Assembly (NCBI RefSeq): GCF_018413525.1
Contig: NZ_JAHCDD010000017.1
Coordinates: forward strand, 1 to 64,000
Reading direction: 5' to 3'
DNA length: 64,000 bases
From: Acidovorax sp. CCYZU-2555
GTDB lineage: Bacteria > Pseudomonadota > Gammaproteobacteria > Burkholderiales > Burkholderiaceae_C
Shown here: positions 16,997-24,756 of the stretch, one piece after another
Layout of the letters: each line of letters starts with the position of its first letter
Position numbering within the stretch: the stretch's first letter is position 1
Position numbers and translations under genes: made by a program
Notes under the pieces: generated by a model
What the model was told of the DNA's origin: nothing
Databases searched by the model: none
The model's input: only the letters and a program-made list of their open reading frames with translations

Positions 16997-18388
16997 TCAT
17001 TCCAGCCAGAACATGTCTGCTGCACGGTCGATGTTCGCCCTCCCGGTAAAAAATGCTTCAAACGCGTGAAAATGCGGCTCGATGGGACTGAGCGGTGCCA
17101 GGCGATGGATGTCGGGCGGCGTGTACCACGCGGGCACTGCCCCCATGATGAAATCATCAGGCAGCCGCAGCGGAATGACGATCTTGTCGTATTCACACGG
17201 CAAATTGGGTTCTGGGTCCTGCACTGGCGGATCCTGGGCGAGAAGGCGTTCCATTTTTGAGGCAATAAGGACGTCAATGGAATCTGCACAGTCGTCGTCG
17301 CGTTCGCAGGAATAATGTGCAATCAGATGTTGAAGGATTTTAATTTCCTTTGATTCGTCGAGATCCAGAATCGGGTGGGTGATGAAATTCTTGAGGGTGT
17401 CGAACCCGGCATTGCGGATGCTTTTGTTGTTGGCCTGCTCGCTCTGACATTGCTTGAATTGTATTTTTGCTTGCTTGTCAAAAAAATCCGTCCATCCCAT
17501 TGCAGTGGAAATCACGGCGTCAACCATGGGCTTGTCCTCATGCGCCGCATTGACGTCCAGACCCTGGTGCTTGAGTACCATTTTCACAAGACTGATGGAG
17601 CGAAAATGGTGCCAGAAATCCCCCGCTGTCTCGCGGTCGGCGGTGATCGCCTCCGATAGCGCGGTTCCGGCTCCTTGCGAATACCAGTTGATTCCGATGT
17701 CGCGATGGGTTGCCCCCAGAATGTTTTCCAGTCGGGATAATTCCCCGCCGGTCCGAAATATCTCCGAAAGTGCACTGCACTGCGGGTGGCCGTATCCGGT
17801 GAAAACAAGGTTTGCGTTGGGGTTGTTGATATATGCTCGTTCCACTGACAGGGGAAGGGAAAATTGATAAGTCAGGAATGCCGGCATGTCGGCAACCTCT
17901 TGGTTGAGATCTGTGTTCCGGTGGTTGATTATTTCGATCGCCAAGTTCTCGTCTGCGGTATTGGCGCAATTTCCCCAAGATAGTTCAAGCGCATCTTGAA
18001 AGGCATTTCTCTGATGTTTGTCCTTTATATTCGGGTCCACATCTTCGCGCTGCAGCAGCAGCATTGCAATGTCGTGGTCGCCATTGGCAATTGCCAGGCC
18101 CAATGCCGTTTTTTCATATGGGCCGCATTTTTCATTGACTGCCAGATCCCACGGGGTTTCCAGCAGCACTTCAACCAGCGCCAGGCTTCCCGTCATCACT
18201 GCGGCAGACAAGGGCGTGAAACCCGCAAAATTTTTCTCCGCAGTATTCTTCATCGTGGGAGAAAGAGCCAGGTCGCTGAGATCTGAGAGGTGGCGTGCCT
18301 GAATCGCTGCGTGGATCTTGTTGGGCTGAATGAATTGGTGTTTTTCCTTGCCCCGGTTGTTGATTTGTGCGAATTTTCTTCGTCCCAT
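16997..18388 (-). CDS. Ankyrin repeat domain-containing protein
   Basis: Protein of 463 aa with at least two clear ankyrin repeats near residues 50-130 (AGFTPLSAAVMTGSLALVEVLLE and KTALGLAIANGDHDIAMLLLQR, then VDPNIKDKHQRNAFQDALE). A third weaker copy lies near residues 210-240. There is no signal peptide or membrane segment. AGGAG precedes the ATG. Base composition is visibly lower in G+C than everything around it and codon use differs, which points to horizontal acquisition. It sits between an intact substrate-binding-domain gene and a decayed copy of the same gene. Ankyrin proteins act in protein-protein contact; a host- or phage-directed role is possible but nothing here proves it. Confidence 0.82.
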   Translation of the reverse strand: MGRRKFAQINNRGKEKHQFIQPNKIHAAIQARHLSDLSDLALSPTMKNTAEKNFAGFTPLSAAVMTGSLALVEVLLETPWDLAVNEKCGPYEKTALGLAIANGDHDIAMLLLQREDVDPNIKDKHQRNAFQDALELSWGNCANTADENLAIEIINHRNTDLNQEVADMPAFLTYQFSLPLSVERAYINNPNANLVFTGYGHPQCSALSEIFRTGGELSRLENILGATHRDIGINWYSQGAGTALSEAITADRETAGDFWHHFRSISLVKMVLKHQGLDVNAAHEDKPMVDAVISTAMGWTDFFDKQAKIQFKQCQSEQANNKSIRNAGFDTLKNFITHPILDLDESKEIKILQHLIAHYSCERDDDCADSIDVLIASKMERLLAQDPPVQDPEPNLPCEYDKIVIPLRLPDDFIMGAVPAWYTPPDIHRLAPLSPIEPHFHAFEAFFTGRANIDRAADMFWLE

Positions 18389-18434
18389 TGGATGGACTCC
18401 TGTAAGGCTGCGCGGGTGCGCGGGTTGGGTTCAG

Positions 18435-18617
18435 ATGGCAAGTGAAGTCGGATGTATCCCTCGGGGGCTTCGACGCGCCGCGCTGGTTGTGTTTTTGGCT
18501 TTGGCTTGGTGTCAGGAAATTTCAATAGGTTCCAACTATCGATCCTGGCTGGTGATTGGCTCCGTGCCCGGCGGCTCGGTCGGCATGGTCGGGCGGGTGA
18601 TTGCCGACATCCTCCTG
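18435..18617 (+). pseudogene. N-terminal remnant of a Bug receptor gene
   Basis: The frame from ATG 18435 reads like a degraded leader followed by LVIGSVPGGSVGMVGRVIADIL, which matches the start of the intact Bug receptor at 20481. At DNA level 18549-18614 aligns without gaps to 20586-20651 with about 61 of 66 bases identical. The rest of the receptor is missing and the frame runs into unrelated sequence. It is a fragment, not a gene. Confidence 0.8.
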
Positions 18618-18637
18618 CGTTTGCAGACCCCGTCCCC

Positions 18638-18927
18638 ATGCGCATGGATTCCATCCAGGCCTTCACGCCCAGGGGGGGCTGCGCGCGTCCATCAACCTGG
18701 ACAATCCCATACTCGCCGATGCCGATGCCGATGCCGATGCCGATGCCGAGAGCGGCGCACCCGGCGGCGTGTCGGTCGAACTGGCGCTGGGGGTGTTTGA
18801 CGCCGCGGGCAAGTCGGCGGACGCCGTGGGCAGCGGCCCGGCCGACATCGGCTTTTTCGCCGTCGACGCGCCCGCGCCCATCTGCGACTGCTGCCCGGGC
18901 GCTTCATGGCCCGACGCGGCACGCTGA
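18638..18927 (+). pseudogene. Decayed copy of the family 3 solute-binding domain gene, with hexamer expansion
   Basis: The sequence aligns with the intact gene at 16145. SIQAFTPRGG is followed by a frame change at a run of seven G (about 18672), then LRASINLDNPILAD, PGGVSVEL, VFDAAGKSADAV and ADIGFFAVDA. It then jumps to the segment equivalent to about 16706 (ctgctgcccgggcgcttcatgg) and stops. Two internal deletions (after VSVEL and after FFAVD) and the frameshift show it is dead. A (GATGCC)5 tract at 18718-18747 replaces one or two units in the parent. Confidence 0.85.
18718..18747 (+). repeat. Hexanucleotide tandem repeat (GATGCC)5
   Basis: Five perfect tandem copies of GATGCC inside the decayed solute-binding-domain copy. 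The parent gene has GCCCATGCCGATGCC at the matching place, so the array expanded after duplication. Confidence 0.9.
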
Positions 18928-18965
18928 GCCCCGGGCGGGGCCGGCCCTGACGCGCGGCTGCGTGC

Positions 18966-19157
18966 TATGATTTTGCGGCCTGCGTGCGTTGCGCCGGCCT
19001 GGCCAAGGACGACCTTGGTGCTGATCACACAAGGGGACGGCCCTGTGCTTCCGAGGAAGTCTGCCATGGCCGTATACCCGCCTGTCTCGCGCGCAACTGC
19101 GCAAGCTTGTTTTTCCTGTCCGCCTGCCGGGGCGGGTGCCGAGCCGGGAGACGCCGC
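18966..19157 (+). promoter_or_regulatory. Promoter -10 and structured leader of the Ca2+/H+ antiporter gene
   Basis: A good -10 hexamer TATGAT (18966-18971) lies about 187 bp before the antiporter ATG. No strong -35 is evident. The predicted leader RNA holds three successive hairpins: CCAAGG/CCTTGG (19003-19018), CAC-A-AGGG/CCCTGTG (19028-19047) and CTTC/GAAG (19048-19059). Further on is a short GCGC/GCGC stem at 19091-19102 near a T run (19110-19114). The arrangement resembles a regulatory leader, but I could not match it to a known riboswitch class. Confidence 0.45.
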
Positions 19158-20312
19158 ATGAACCACATGTCGACGCCAACGCGCCTTGTTCCCCCCGCGA
19201 CCTGGGTCTTGCTGGTCTGTGCCTGGCTGGTGGTCGCCTTGTTCCTGGCTTTGGGCGAGCAATGGCTGGCCGCGCCCCTAGGCCCGGGCAGGGCCGCGGG
19301 CGTGTTCGCGCTGCTGTTTGCCACCATACTTGCCGCGTCGTTTGGCGTGGTCAGGCAGGCCGATCATCTGGCCCATCAGCTGGGCGAGCCTTACGGCACC
19401 TTGATTCTCACGCTGTCCATCGTCGCCATCGAAGTGATACTGATCGCTTCGGTGCTGCTCGGGCCCGGCGACTTCCCCACCATAGGACGGGACTCGATCT
19501 TTGCGGTAATGATGATCATCATCAACCTGGTCATGGGTTTGTGCCTGATCACCGGTTGGGCCAGGCATGGCGACCAGGAATACAACGCCCAGGGCGCAGG
19601 CGCCTATCTTTCCATGATTGCGCTGCTGACCGGCACGGCGCTGGTGCTGCCCAACTACACCAGTGGCGCAGGAGAGTTCACGCGCTTGCAGGCCATGGGC
19701 ATGGCGGCCCTGACGGCCTTGCTTTATGGCGCCTTTCTGTGGCTGCAGATGCGCAGCTGCAAGCGCTTTTTCATACAGCCACCCGCAGGTGAAATGGCAG
19801 CTCGAGCGGCCGCGCCTGCGCCCCTGCCAGCGCTTGCCGCGGGCGCGCCCCCGGATCGCAAGGCGCTGCTGGTGCGCTCGGCATTGTTGCTGGCCATGGT
19901 GCTGCCCATCGTGCTGCTGGCGCATTATCTGGCCATCGTCACCGATTACGGCATCGCGGCGGCCGGCGCCCCTGCGGCGATCGGCGGAGTGCTGATTGCC
20001 ATCATCGTCTTCACGCCGGAATCGATCACCGCCGTGCGCGCCGCGATGAACAACGAAATGCAGCGCGCGATCAATCTGTGCCTGGGCGCCTTTGTGTCCA
20101 CGGTGGGCCTGACCGTGCCGGCGGTGCTGGCCATAGGCCTGCTCACGGGCAAGCCGGTGGTGATGGGCATTTCGGGAGCGCAAACGCTGCTGTTTGCGGT
20201 GACGCTGGTGCTGGCGCTGCTGAGCTTCAACGGCCAGCGGACCTCGCCGGTGCAAGGCTGGATGCATCTGATGCTTTTCGGCGTATTCGCGATGCTGCTT
20301 TTCCAGCCTTGA
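19158..20312 (+). CDS. chaA: Calcium/proton antiporter of the ChaA family
   Basis: Inner-membrane cation/proton exchanger (384 aa, about 11 transmembrane segments) related to E. coli ChaA, exporting Ca2+ (and possibly Na+/K+) against H+. The two antiparallel CaCA repeats are visible: GTLILTLSIVAIEVILIASV with the key acidic residue near residue 90, and VFTPESITAVRAAMNNEMQR...LTVPAVLAIGLLTG in the second half. A hydrophilic loop rich in Ala/Pro joins the halves near residue 225. The start is ATG 19158 with GGGAG upstream; ATG 19167 is the alternative. It follows a long structured leader and stands as a single gene. Confidence 0.93.
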   Translation: MNHMSTPTRLVPPATWVLLVCAWLVVALFLALGEQWLAAPLGPGRAAGVFALLFATILAASFGVVRQADHLAHQLGEPYGTLILTLSIVAIEVILIASVLLGPGDFPTIGRDSIFAVMMIIINLVMGLCLITGWARHGDQEYNAQGAGAYLSMIALLTGTALVLPNYTSGAGEFTRLQAMGMAALTALLYGAFLWLQMRSCKRFFIQPPAGEMAARAAAPAPLPALAAGAPPDRKALLVRSALLLAMVLPIVLLAHYLAIVTDYGIAAAGAPAAIGGVLIAIIVFTPESITAVRAAMNNEMQRAINLCLGAFVSTVGLTVPAVLAIGLLTGKPVVMGISGAQTLLFAVTLVLALLSFNGQRTSPVQGWMHLMLFGVFAMLLFQP

Positions 20313-20341
20313 ACCCGCCCCGCGGCACCACTGCATGGCAG

Positions 20342-20358
20342 TCATTGTTCAACAATGA
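20342..20358. promoter_or_regulatory. Perfect 8-bp-arm palindrome upstream of a Bug receptor gene
   Basis: TCATTGTT-C-AACAATGA is a perfect inverted repeat with a single central base, in the 168-bp gap before the Bug receptor at 20481. Its size and symmetry suit a FadR/VanR-type GntR or similar dimeric repressor. No T run follows, so a terminator is unlikely. Confidence 0.5.
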
Positions 20359-20480
20359 TTGCCTGATCCTAGTACAAGTACCTATGAATTGCAGTGCATG
20401 ACGGCCTGGATTGCCACTAACATCGAGCCCCTTGGCCCGGTTCTTGCAATCGGCATTGCCATCACTTCTTACTGATCACC

Positions 20481-21458
20481 ATGCTTGCATCTTCTTTTTC
20501 CCGGCGCGCTCTTGTGGCGGCGGCCGCCGCGGTGGCCGTCACTCCGCTGTGGGCCCAGTCCTCTTACCCCGCCAAGCCGATTCGTCTGGTGATTGGCTAT
20601 GCGCCCGGCGGCTCGGTCGACATGGTCGGGCGCGTGATTGCCGACATCCTCACCAAGCACCTCGATGCGACGGTGGTGGTGGAAAACCAGGCCGGCGCCG
20701 CCGGCGTGGTCGCGGCCCAGCGCGTGGTCAGCAGCAAGCCCGACGGCTACACGCTGCTGGCCGGCTCCAGCAATGAACTGGCGGGCACCAAGGCCGTCAA
20801 TACCGCGCAGAAATACGATCCCTCCAAGGACCTGACGCCCATCGGCCTGGCCGCACTGGCGCCCAACATGTGGGTTGCGGGCGCACATGTGCCGGTGAAG
20901 AACCTCGACGAGTTTGTCGCCCTGGTCAAGAAGAATCCCGGCAAGTACAGCTACGGCAGCCCGGGAATCGGCTCGACGCCGCATTTCTCGGCCGAACTGA
21001 TCAAGAAGCTTGCCGGCCTGTACATCACCCATGTGCCTTACCGCGGCTCGGCGACGATGACCACCGACCTGGGTGGCGGCAATGTCGATTTCGCCATCAT
21101 CTCGCCGCTCGCCGCCGGACCTTTCCTGCAAAACGGCCGCATGAAGGCGCTGGGCGTGACCACGGCCACGCGCCTGCCCGGCTTCAAGGACGTGCCCGCG
21201 CTGGGCGAGCACCCCGCGCTCAAGGGCTATTCGCTGGCCGGCTGGTTTGCGTTTGCCGCGCCCAAGGACCTGCCGCCCGAGATCCTTGCCAAGCTCCAGG
21301 CCGCGCTGCGCGCAGGTCTGGCCGACCCGGTGATTCGCCAGCGCCTCGAGGCTTCGGGCGCGATTCCGGCCAAGGGTGATGAGAACCTGGCGCAGCTGAT
21401 CCGCACCGACATGGACAAGTACGCCGATCTGGCGGCCTACGCCAAGATCGTCGAGTAG
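20481..21458 (+). CDS. Bug-family tripartite tricarboxylate transporter substrate-binding protein
   Basis: Periplasmic receptor (325 aa) with a signal peptide containing FSRRALVAAAAAVAVTPLWAQ, then PIRLVIGYAPGGSVDMVGRVIADIL, VVENQAGAAGVVAAQ, KPDGYTLLAGSSNE and HVPYRGSATMTTDLGGGNVDFAI. It is a standalone gene preceded by the palindrome at 20342 and followed by a GC-rich hairpin shared with the convergent TonB receptor gene. A 66-bp stretch of its 5' part is duplicated in the remnant at 18549-18614. The ligand is unknown. Confidence 0.93.
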   Translation: MLASSFSRRALVAAAAAVAVTPLWAQSSYPAKPIRLVIGYAPGGSVDMVGRVIADILTKHLDATVVVENQAGAAGVVAAQRVVSSKPDGYTLLAGSSNELAGTKAVNTAQKYDPSKDLTPIGLAALAPNMWVAGAHVPVKNLDEFVALVKKNPGKYSYGSPGIGSTPHFSAELIKKLAGLYITHVPYRGSATMTTDLGGGNVDFAIISPLAAGPFLQNGRMKALGVTTATRLPGFKDVPALGEHPALKGYSLAGWFAFAAPKDLPPEILAKLQAALRAGLADPVIRQRLEASGAIPAKGDENLAQLIRTDMDKYADLAAYAKIVE

Positions 21459-21470
21459 TTGCAGAACATG

Positions 21471-21491
21471 CGCGCGGCCCGGGGCCGCGCG
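21471..21491. terminator. GC-rich palindrome between convergent genes
   Basis: CGCGCGGCCC-G-GGGCCGCGCG is a perfect 10-bp inverted repeat in the 55-bp gap between the convergent Bug receptor and TonB receptor genes. It could act as a bidirectional terminator hairpin, but there is no T run on either side. Confidence 0.4.
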
Positions 21492-21513
21492 GCGCATGGC
21501 CCGCGGCCCGCGC

Positions 21514-23688
21514 TTAGAACTGGTAGTTCGCGCTGACCAGGAAGCTGCGCGGCGCACCGGGCATGGCATTGGAGCGCCAGTATTCCTTGTCCAGCAGATT
21601 CGACACCGCCAGGGTCACGGTCCACGGCGCGGCACGCCAGCCGATCAGGCCGTCCCAGCGCGTGTAGCCGGGAACGGCCGCGGTGTTGGCGGCGTTGGTG
21701 TAGCGTTCGCTGGTGTGCGTCACACCCAGCTCGCCATACCATGCGCCTGCAGGGGCGTAGCGCAGAAACAGGCTGCCGTTGCGCTTGGCGGTATTGGGCA
21801 GGTACTTGCCCATGTTCGCTGGCACGCTCTGGTCGCTCGCGACCTTGGCGCTCATCACGCCCACGCCGCCGCGCACATACCATGCGGGAGCGATACGGCC
21901 GGAGGCGCTGAACTCGATGCCGCGCGAGCGCTCCTTGCCGCGCACTGCAAAGCGGTAGGGGTCGATGTCGGGCTCGGGCCGGTAGCGGATGTTGTAGTGC
22001 TCCAGTTCATAGGCCGCGAGCTGGGTCGACAGCTTGCCGTCGAGCCAGTCGCTCTTGACCCCGACTTCGAACTGGCGCGAATGCTGGGGTTCCTCGTCAA
22101 GCACCGCGGTGGCGGCGGTATCCACGCTCAGGGTGCCGCGGCCGCCATAAGGCGAGAAGCTCTTGTTCCACGAGCTGTAGATGCTGTGCTCAGGCAGCGG
22201 CTGCCAGATCACGCCCACGCGCGGGCTGACCGAGTTGCCGCCGGTGTCGCGCTGAAAGCCATTGATGCGGTTGGTGCTCTCGAACGTATAGCTGTCGTAG
22301 CGCGCGCCCAGCAGCACTTTCCACTGCGGCGCGAGATGGACCATGTCCTGCACGTAGATCGCATGGCCCTTGCCCACATGCAGGTTGTGCTGCGAGGGCG
22401 CGCCCTGCGCGGGACGCTGGGCATTGAACACCGGGTTGAACGGGTCGACGAAGCCGTTGCTGGCGGTGGTGGAGAACAGGCGCGGCGCGCGCTCTTCCTG
22501 GCTGTACTCGGCGCCTAGCAGCAGGTCGTGGCGCATGCCGGCCAGCTCGAAGCGGCCCGTCAGATCCACGGTGTTGGAGGTGGTCTTGTTGGCGGTCTCC
22601 TGCCAGGCATAGCTCTGGCGCACCTGGCCGCGGTGGGTGCAGGCCGCGCCGGCCGAGGTGCGCCCCTGGGCGTTGCAGTAGGTGCCCAGATAGTAGTGAT
22701 CGAAGTCCTGCGCGGCCTCGCGCCGGCTCGCCACCCAGCGCAGGCTCCAGGCGGGGTTGAAGTCATAGCTCAGATCGGAGCGCAGCACGCGCAGGCGGTC
22801 TTCCACATAGTCGCCGGGCTGGGCAAAGCCCTGGCGTATCGATACCCCGGCCGGCAACTGGTCATATGCGGGGCTGCGATCGGGCACGCGCCAGACGTTG
22901 TCGTAGGTGTACTGGCCAGTCCAGCGCAGGCCCTTGCGGTTGTCGACCATGATGCTGGGCGAGATCATCTCGTTGCGGTTGCGTATGCCGCTGCGAAAGC
23001 TGTGCGCCTGTTCGCGGTCGGCTGTCAGGCGCACGGCGACATAGGGGTTGATCACCCGGTTGATGTCGATGGTGCCGCCGACGTTGTCCCAGGAGCCGCC
23101 GCGCAGCGTGACGCTGCTTTTTGCGTCGAAACGCGCCTGCTTGCTCACCAGGTTGACGACGCCGCCGCCGGCGCTGCGCCCGTAGAGCACCGAGGCCGGG
23201 CCCTTGAGAATCTCGATGCGCTCGACGTTGGCGGTGCTGCGGCGCACCTGGCCGCTTTCGCGCACGCCATCGCGGTAGATGTCGCCGGCATCGGCCTGGA
23301 AGCCGCGGATCATCACGCCCTCGCCGCGCATGTCGTAGCTGGTGTTCACGCCGGGCACGCCGTCCAGCATGGTGGCGAGATCATTGATGCCGTAGCTCTT
23401 GTACTTGTTGACTTCGAGCGTATCAATGGTCTGCGGAATGTCCCTGGGCGCCATGTAGGTCTTGGTGGCCGTGGTCACGCCTTCGGGGCGCACGTCATCC
23501 GGATCGTACTGGCTGGAGTTGACCTCAACGGTAGGCAGGGACTGCGCAGCGCCTGGCTCCTGCTGCTGCTGCTGCTGCTGCGCGCCTGCGGCCGCACAGG
23601 CCAGTCCCGCCAGCGCGGCCAACGCCGCCATGGCAGGCAGGCGCATGGGACGCACTGCCCGCGTTTCCTCATTCTTGTTTGTCATCAA
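21514..23688 (-). CDS. TonB-dependent siderophore receptor
   Basis: Outer-membrane ferric-siderophore receptor (724 aa). After a signal peptide (LPAMAALAALAGLACAAAGA) comes a run of seven glutamines. A standard plug follows (PRDIPQTIDTLEVNKYKSYG, GVPGVNTSYDMRGEGVMIRGF, VERIEILKGPASVLYGRSAGGGVVN), then the 22-strand barrel ending in the canonical aromatic residue (LVSANYQF). There is no N-terminal signalling domain, unlike the receptor at 52903. A Fur-box-like site lies about 70 bp upstream, so it should be iron-repressed. The barrel resembles catecholate receptors of the Fiu type, but the ligand is uncertain. Confidence 0.95.
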   Translation of the reverse strand: MMTNKNEETRAVRPMRLPAMAALAALAGLACAAAGAQQQQQQQEPGAAQSLPTVEVNSSQYDPDDVRPEGVTTATKTYMAPRDIPQTIDTLEVNKYKSYGINDLATMLDGVPGVNTSYDMRGEGVMIRGFQADAGDIYRDGVRESGQVRRSTANVERIEILKGPASVLYGRSAGGGVVNLVSKQARFDAKSSVTLRGGSWDNVGGTIDINRVINPYVAVRLTADREQAHSFRSGIRNRNEMISPSIMVDNRKGLRWTGQYTYDNVWRVPDRSPAYDQLPAGVSIRQGFAQPGDYVEDRLRVLRSDLSYDFNPAWSLRWVASRREAAQDFDHYYLGTYCNAQGRTSAGAACTHRGQVRQSYAWQETANKTTSNTVDLTGRFELAGMRHDLLLGAEYSQEERAPRLFSTTASNGFVDPFNPVFNAQRPAQGAPSQHNLHVGKGHAIYVQDMVHLAPQWKVLLGARYDSYTFESTNRINGFQRDTGGNSVSPRVGVIWQPLPEHSIYSSWNKSFSPYGGRGTLSVDTAATAVLDEEPQHSRQFEVGVKSDWLDGKLSTQLAAYELEHYNIRYRPEPDIDPYRFAVRGKERSRGIEFSASGRIAPAWYVRGGVGVMSAKVASDQSVPANMGKYLPNTAKRNGSLFLRYAPAGAWYGELGVTHTSERYTNAANTAAVPGYTRWDGLIGWRAAPWTVTLAVSNLLDKEYWRSNAMPGAPRSFLVSANYQF
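23560..23580 (-). repeat. CAG trinucleotide repeat (7 copies) encoding polyglutamine
   Basis: Seven uninterrupted CTG units on the plus strand read as (CAG)7 in the TonB receptor gene and encode Gln7 just behind the signal peptide. The tract stays in frame whatever its copy number. Confidence 0.9.
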
Positions 23689-23755
23689 TCTATCCGCCCC
23701 AAGGTGTCGAGCCGCTCAGGTAAAGGGCTCATGTCTGAAAGCGTGTAATTGTAAC

Positions 23756-23778
23756 AATAATGAGATGTATTATCATTC
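23756..23778 (-). promoter_or_regulatory. Fur box upstream of TonB-dependent receptor
   Basis: On the minus strand the site reads GAATGATAATACATCTCATTATT, an imperfect match to the repeated GATAAT/ATTATC Fur consensus. It lies 68-90 bp before the receptor start in an AT-rich promoter region. Iron-dependent repression is expected for a siderophore receptor. Confidence 0.7.
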
Positions 23779-24087
23779 AAAATTCAGCACAAACGATGTA
23801 TTGATGCCACGCTGCACAGGGTGCAGGCCGCGCTGCGCCGCGCCGCACGCTGCGGCAGGGGCAGTTTCATGCAGGAGCGTTTCCAATTTTGCAATGGCAT
23901 CGTCCCTTGGCCATTGGCCGGGCTGGTAGTTGCTGCGACCTGCGTCCACAGCATGCTGGGGCTGATTTTTAGCGGCTAAAACGGCGCGAGGGCAGCCCGC
24001 TCGCGGGTATTCCCAGGTGACATGGCTTGCGAGCGCAGGCCTGGCCTCACGACAATGGCGGCATTGATCTGGACCTTTGGCTACACC
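23779..24087. other. Intergenic region upstream of the two-component operon
   Basis: About 310 bp between the Fur-controlled receptor promoter and the response-regulator gene. The main structure is a perfect palindrome TTTTAGC-G-GCTAAAA at 23967-23981, about 107 bp before the regulator's start, which could be its own binding site. No gene is supported here. Confidence 0.5.
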
Positions 24088-24756
24088 ATGCGACTCTTAT
24101 TGGCGGAAGACGAATCGGCGCTGGCCGACTGGCTGGTGCGCGCGCTCGAGCAAAGCGGCTTTGTGGTGGACTGGGTGGCCGACGGCCGGCTGGTGCGCCG
24201 CGCGCTGCGCGCTGCACACTACGACGCCTTGATTCTCGACCTGGGTCTGCCGGGGCTGGCGGGCGAGGAAGTGCTGCTGAGCCTGCGCGAGGAAGACAAT
24301 CCACTGCCCATCCTGATTCTCACGGCGCGCGATACGCTGGCCCAGCGCGTGGCGACGCTCAAGGCCGGCGCCGACGACTTCCTCGCCAAGCCGTTTGAAG
24401 TCGAGGAGCTCGAAGCGCGCCTGCAGGCGCTGATACGCCGATCCAAGGGCCGCGAAGTCACGCGCTTTGGCTGCGGCCAGCTCAGTTATGACGCGCTCAC
24501 GCGGCGCTTCACGCTGGGCCACGAGCCGTTCAGCTTGACCGCGCGCGAACATGCGCTGCTGCGAACGCTGATCCAGGCGGCCGGCGCGCCGCTGGGCCGG
24601 CGCGAACTGCTTGACCGGGTGTTTGCCGGCGACAGCGAAGTCTCGCCCGAAGCCGTGGAAGTGCTGATACACCGGCTGCGCAAGCGCCTGGCGGGCACGG
24701 GCACGCAGATTGCCACGCTGCGCGGCCTGGGCTATGTGCTGGAAGCGGCGGCGTGA
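24088..24756 (+). CDS. Response regulator, OmpR/PhoB type (TctD-like)
   Basis: DNA-binding response regulator of 222 aa. The receiver domain has the acidic pocket (LLLAEDES), phosphoacceptor Asp51 in LILDLGLPG, Thr in ILTARD and Lys in LAKPFEVEEL. The C-terminal winged helix ends EVLIHRLRKRLAGTGTQIATLRGLGYVLE. I chose ATG 24088 (MRLLLAEDES), since residues upstream are not conserved in the family. The gene overlaps the histidine kinase by 4 bp. With a TctE-type kinase and a TctC-type receptor next door, it resembles the TctD regulator of tricarboxylate uptake. Confidence 0.94.
   Translation: MRLLLAEDESALADWLVRALEQSGFVVDWVADGRLVRRALRAAHYDALILDLGLPGLAGEEVLLSLREEDNPLPILILTARDTLAQRVATLKAGADDFLAKPFEVEELEARLQALIRRSKGREVTRFGCGQLSYDALTRRFTLGHEPFSLTAREHALLRTLIQAAGAPLGRRELLDRVFAGDSEVSPEAVEVLIHRLRKRLAGTGTQIATLRGLGYVLEAAA

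Noticed and set aside
18966-19157. yybP-ykoY manganese riboswitch before chaA
   Set aside because: The GGGGAGUAG-type core is absent (the nearest is AGGGGACGG) and the closing segment does not match. The leader is reported only as structured RNA of unknown class.
16883-19157. Insertion sequence or transposon carrying the ankyrin gene
   Set aside because: No transposase, terminal inverted repeats or target duplication could be seen; only homologous gene fragments flank it.
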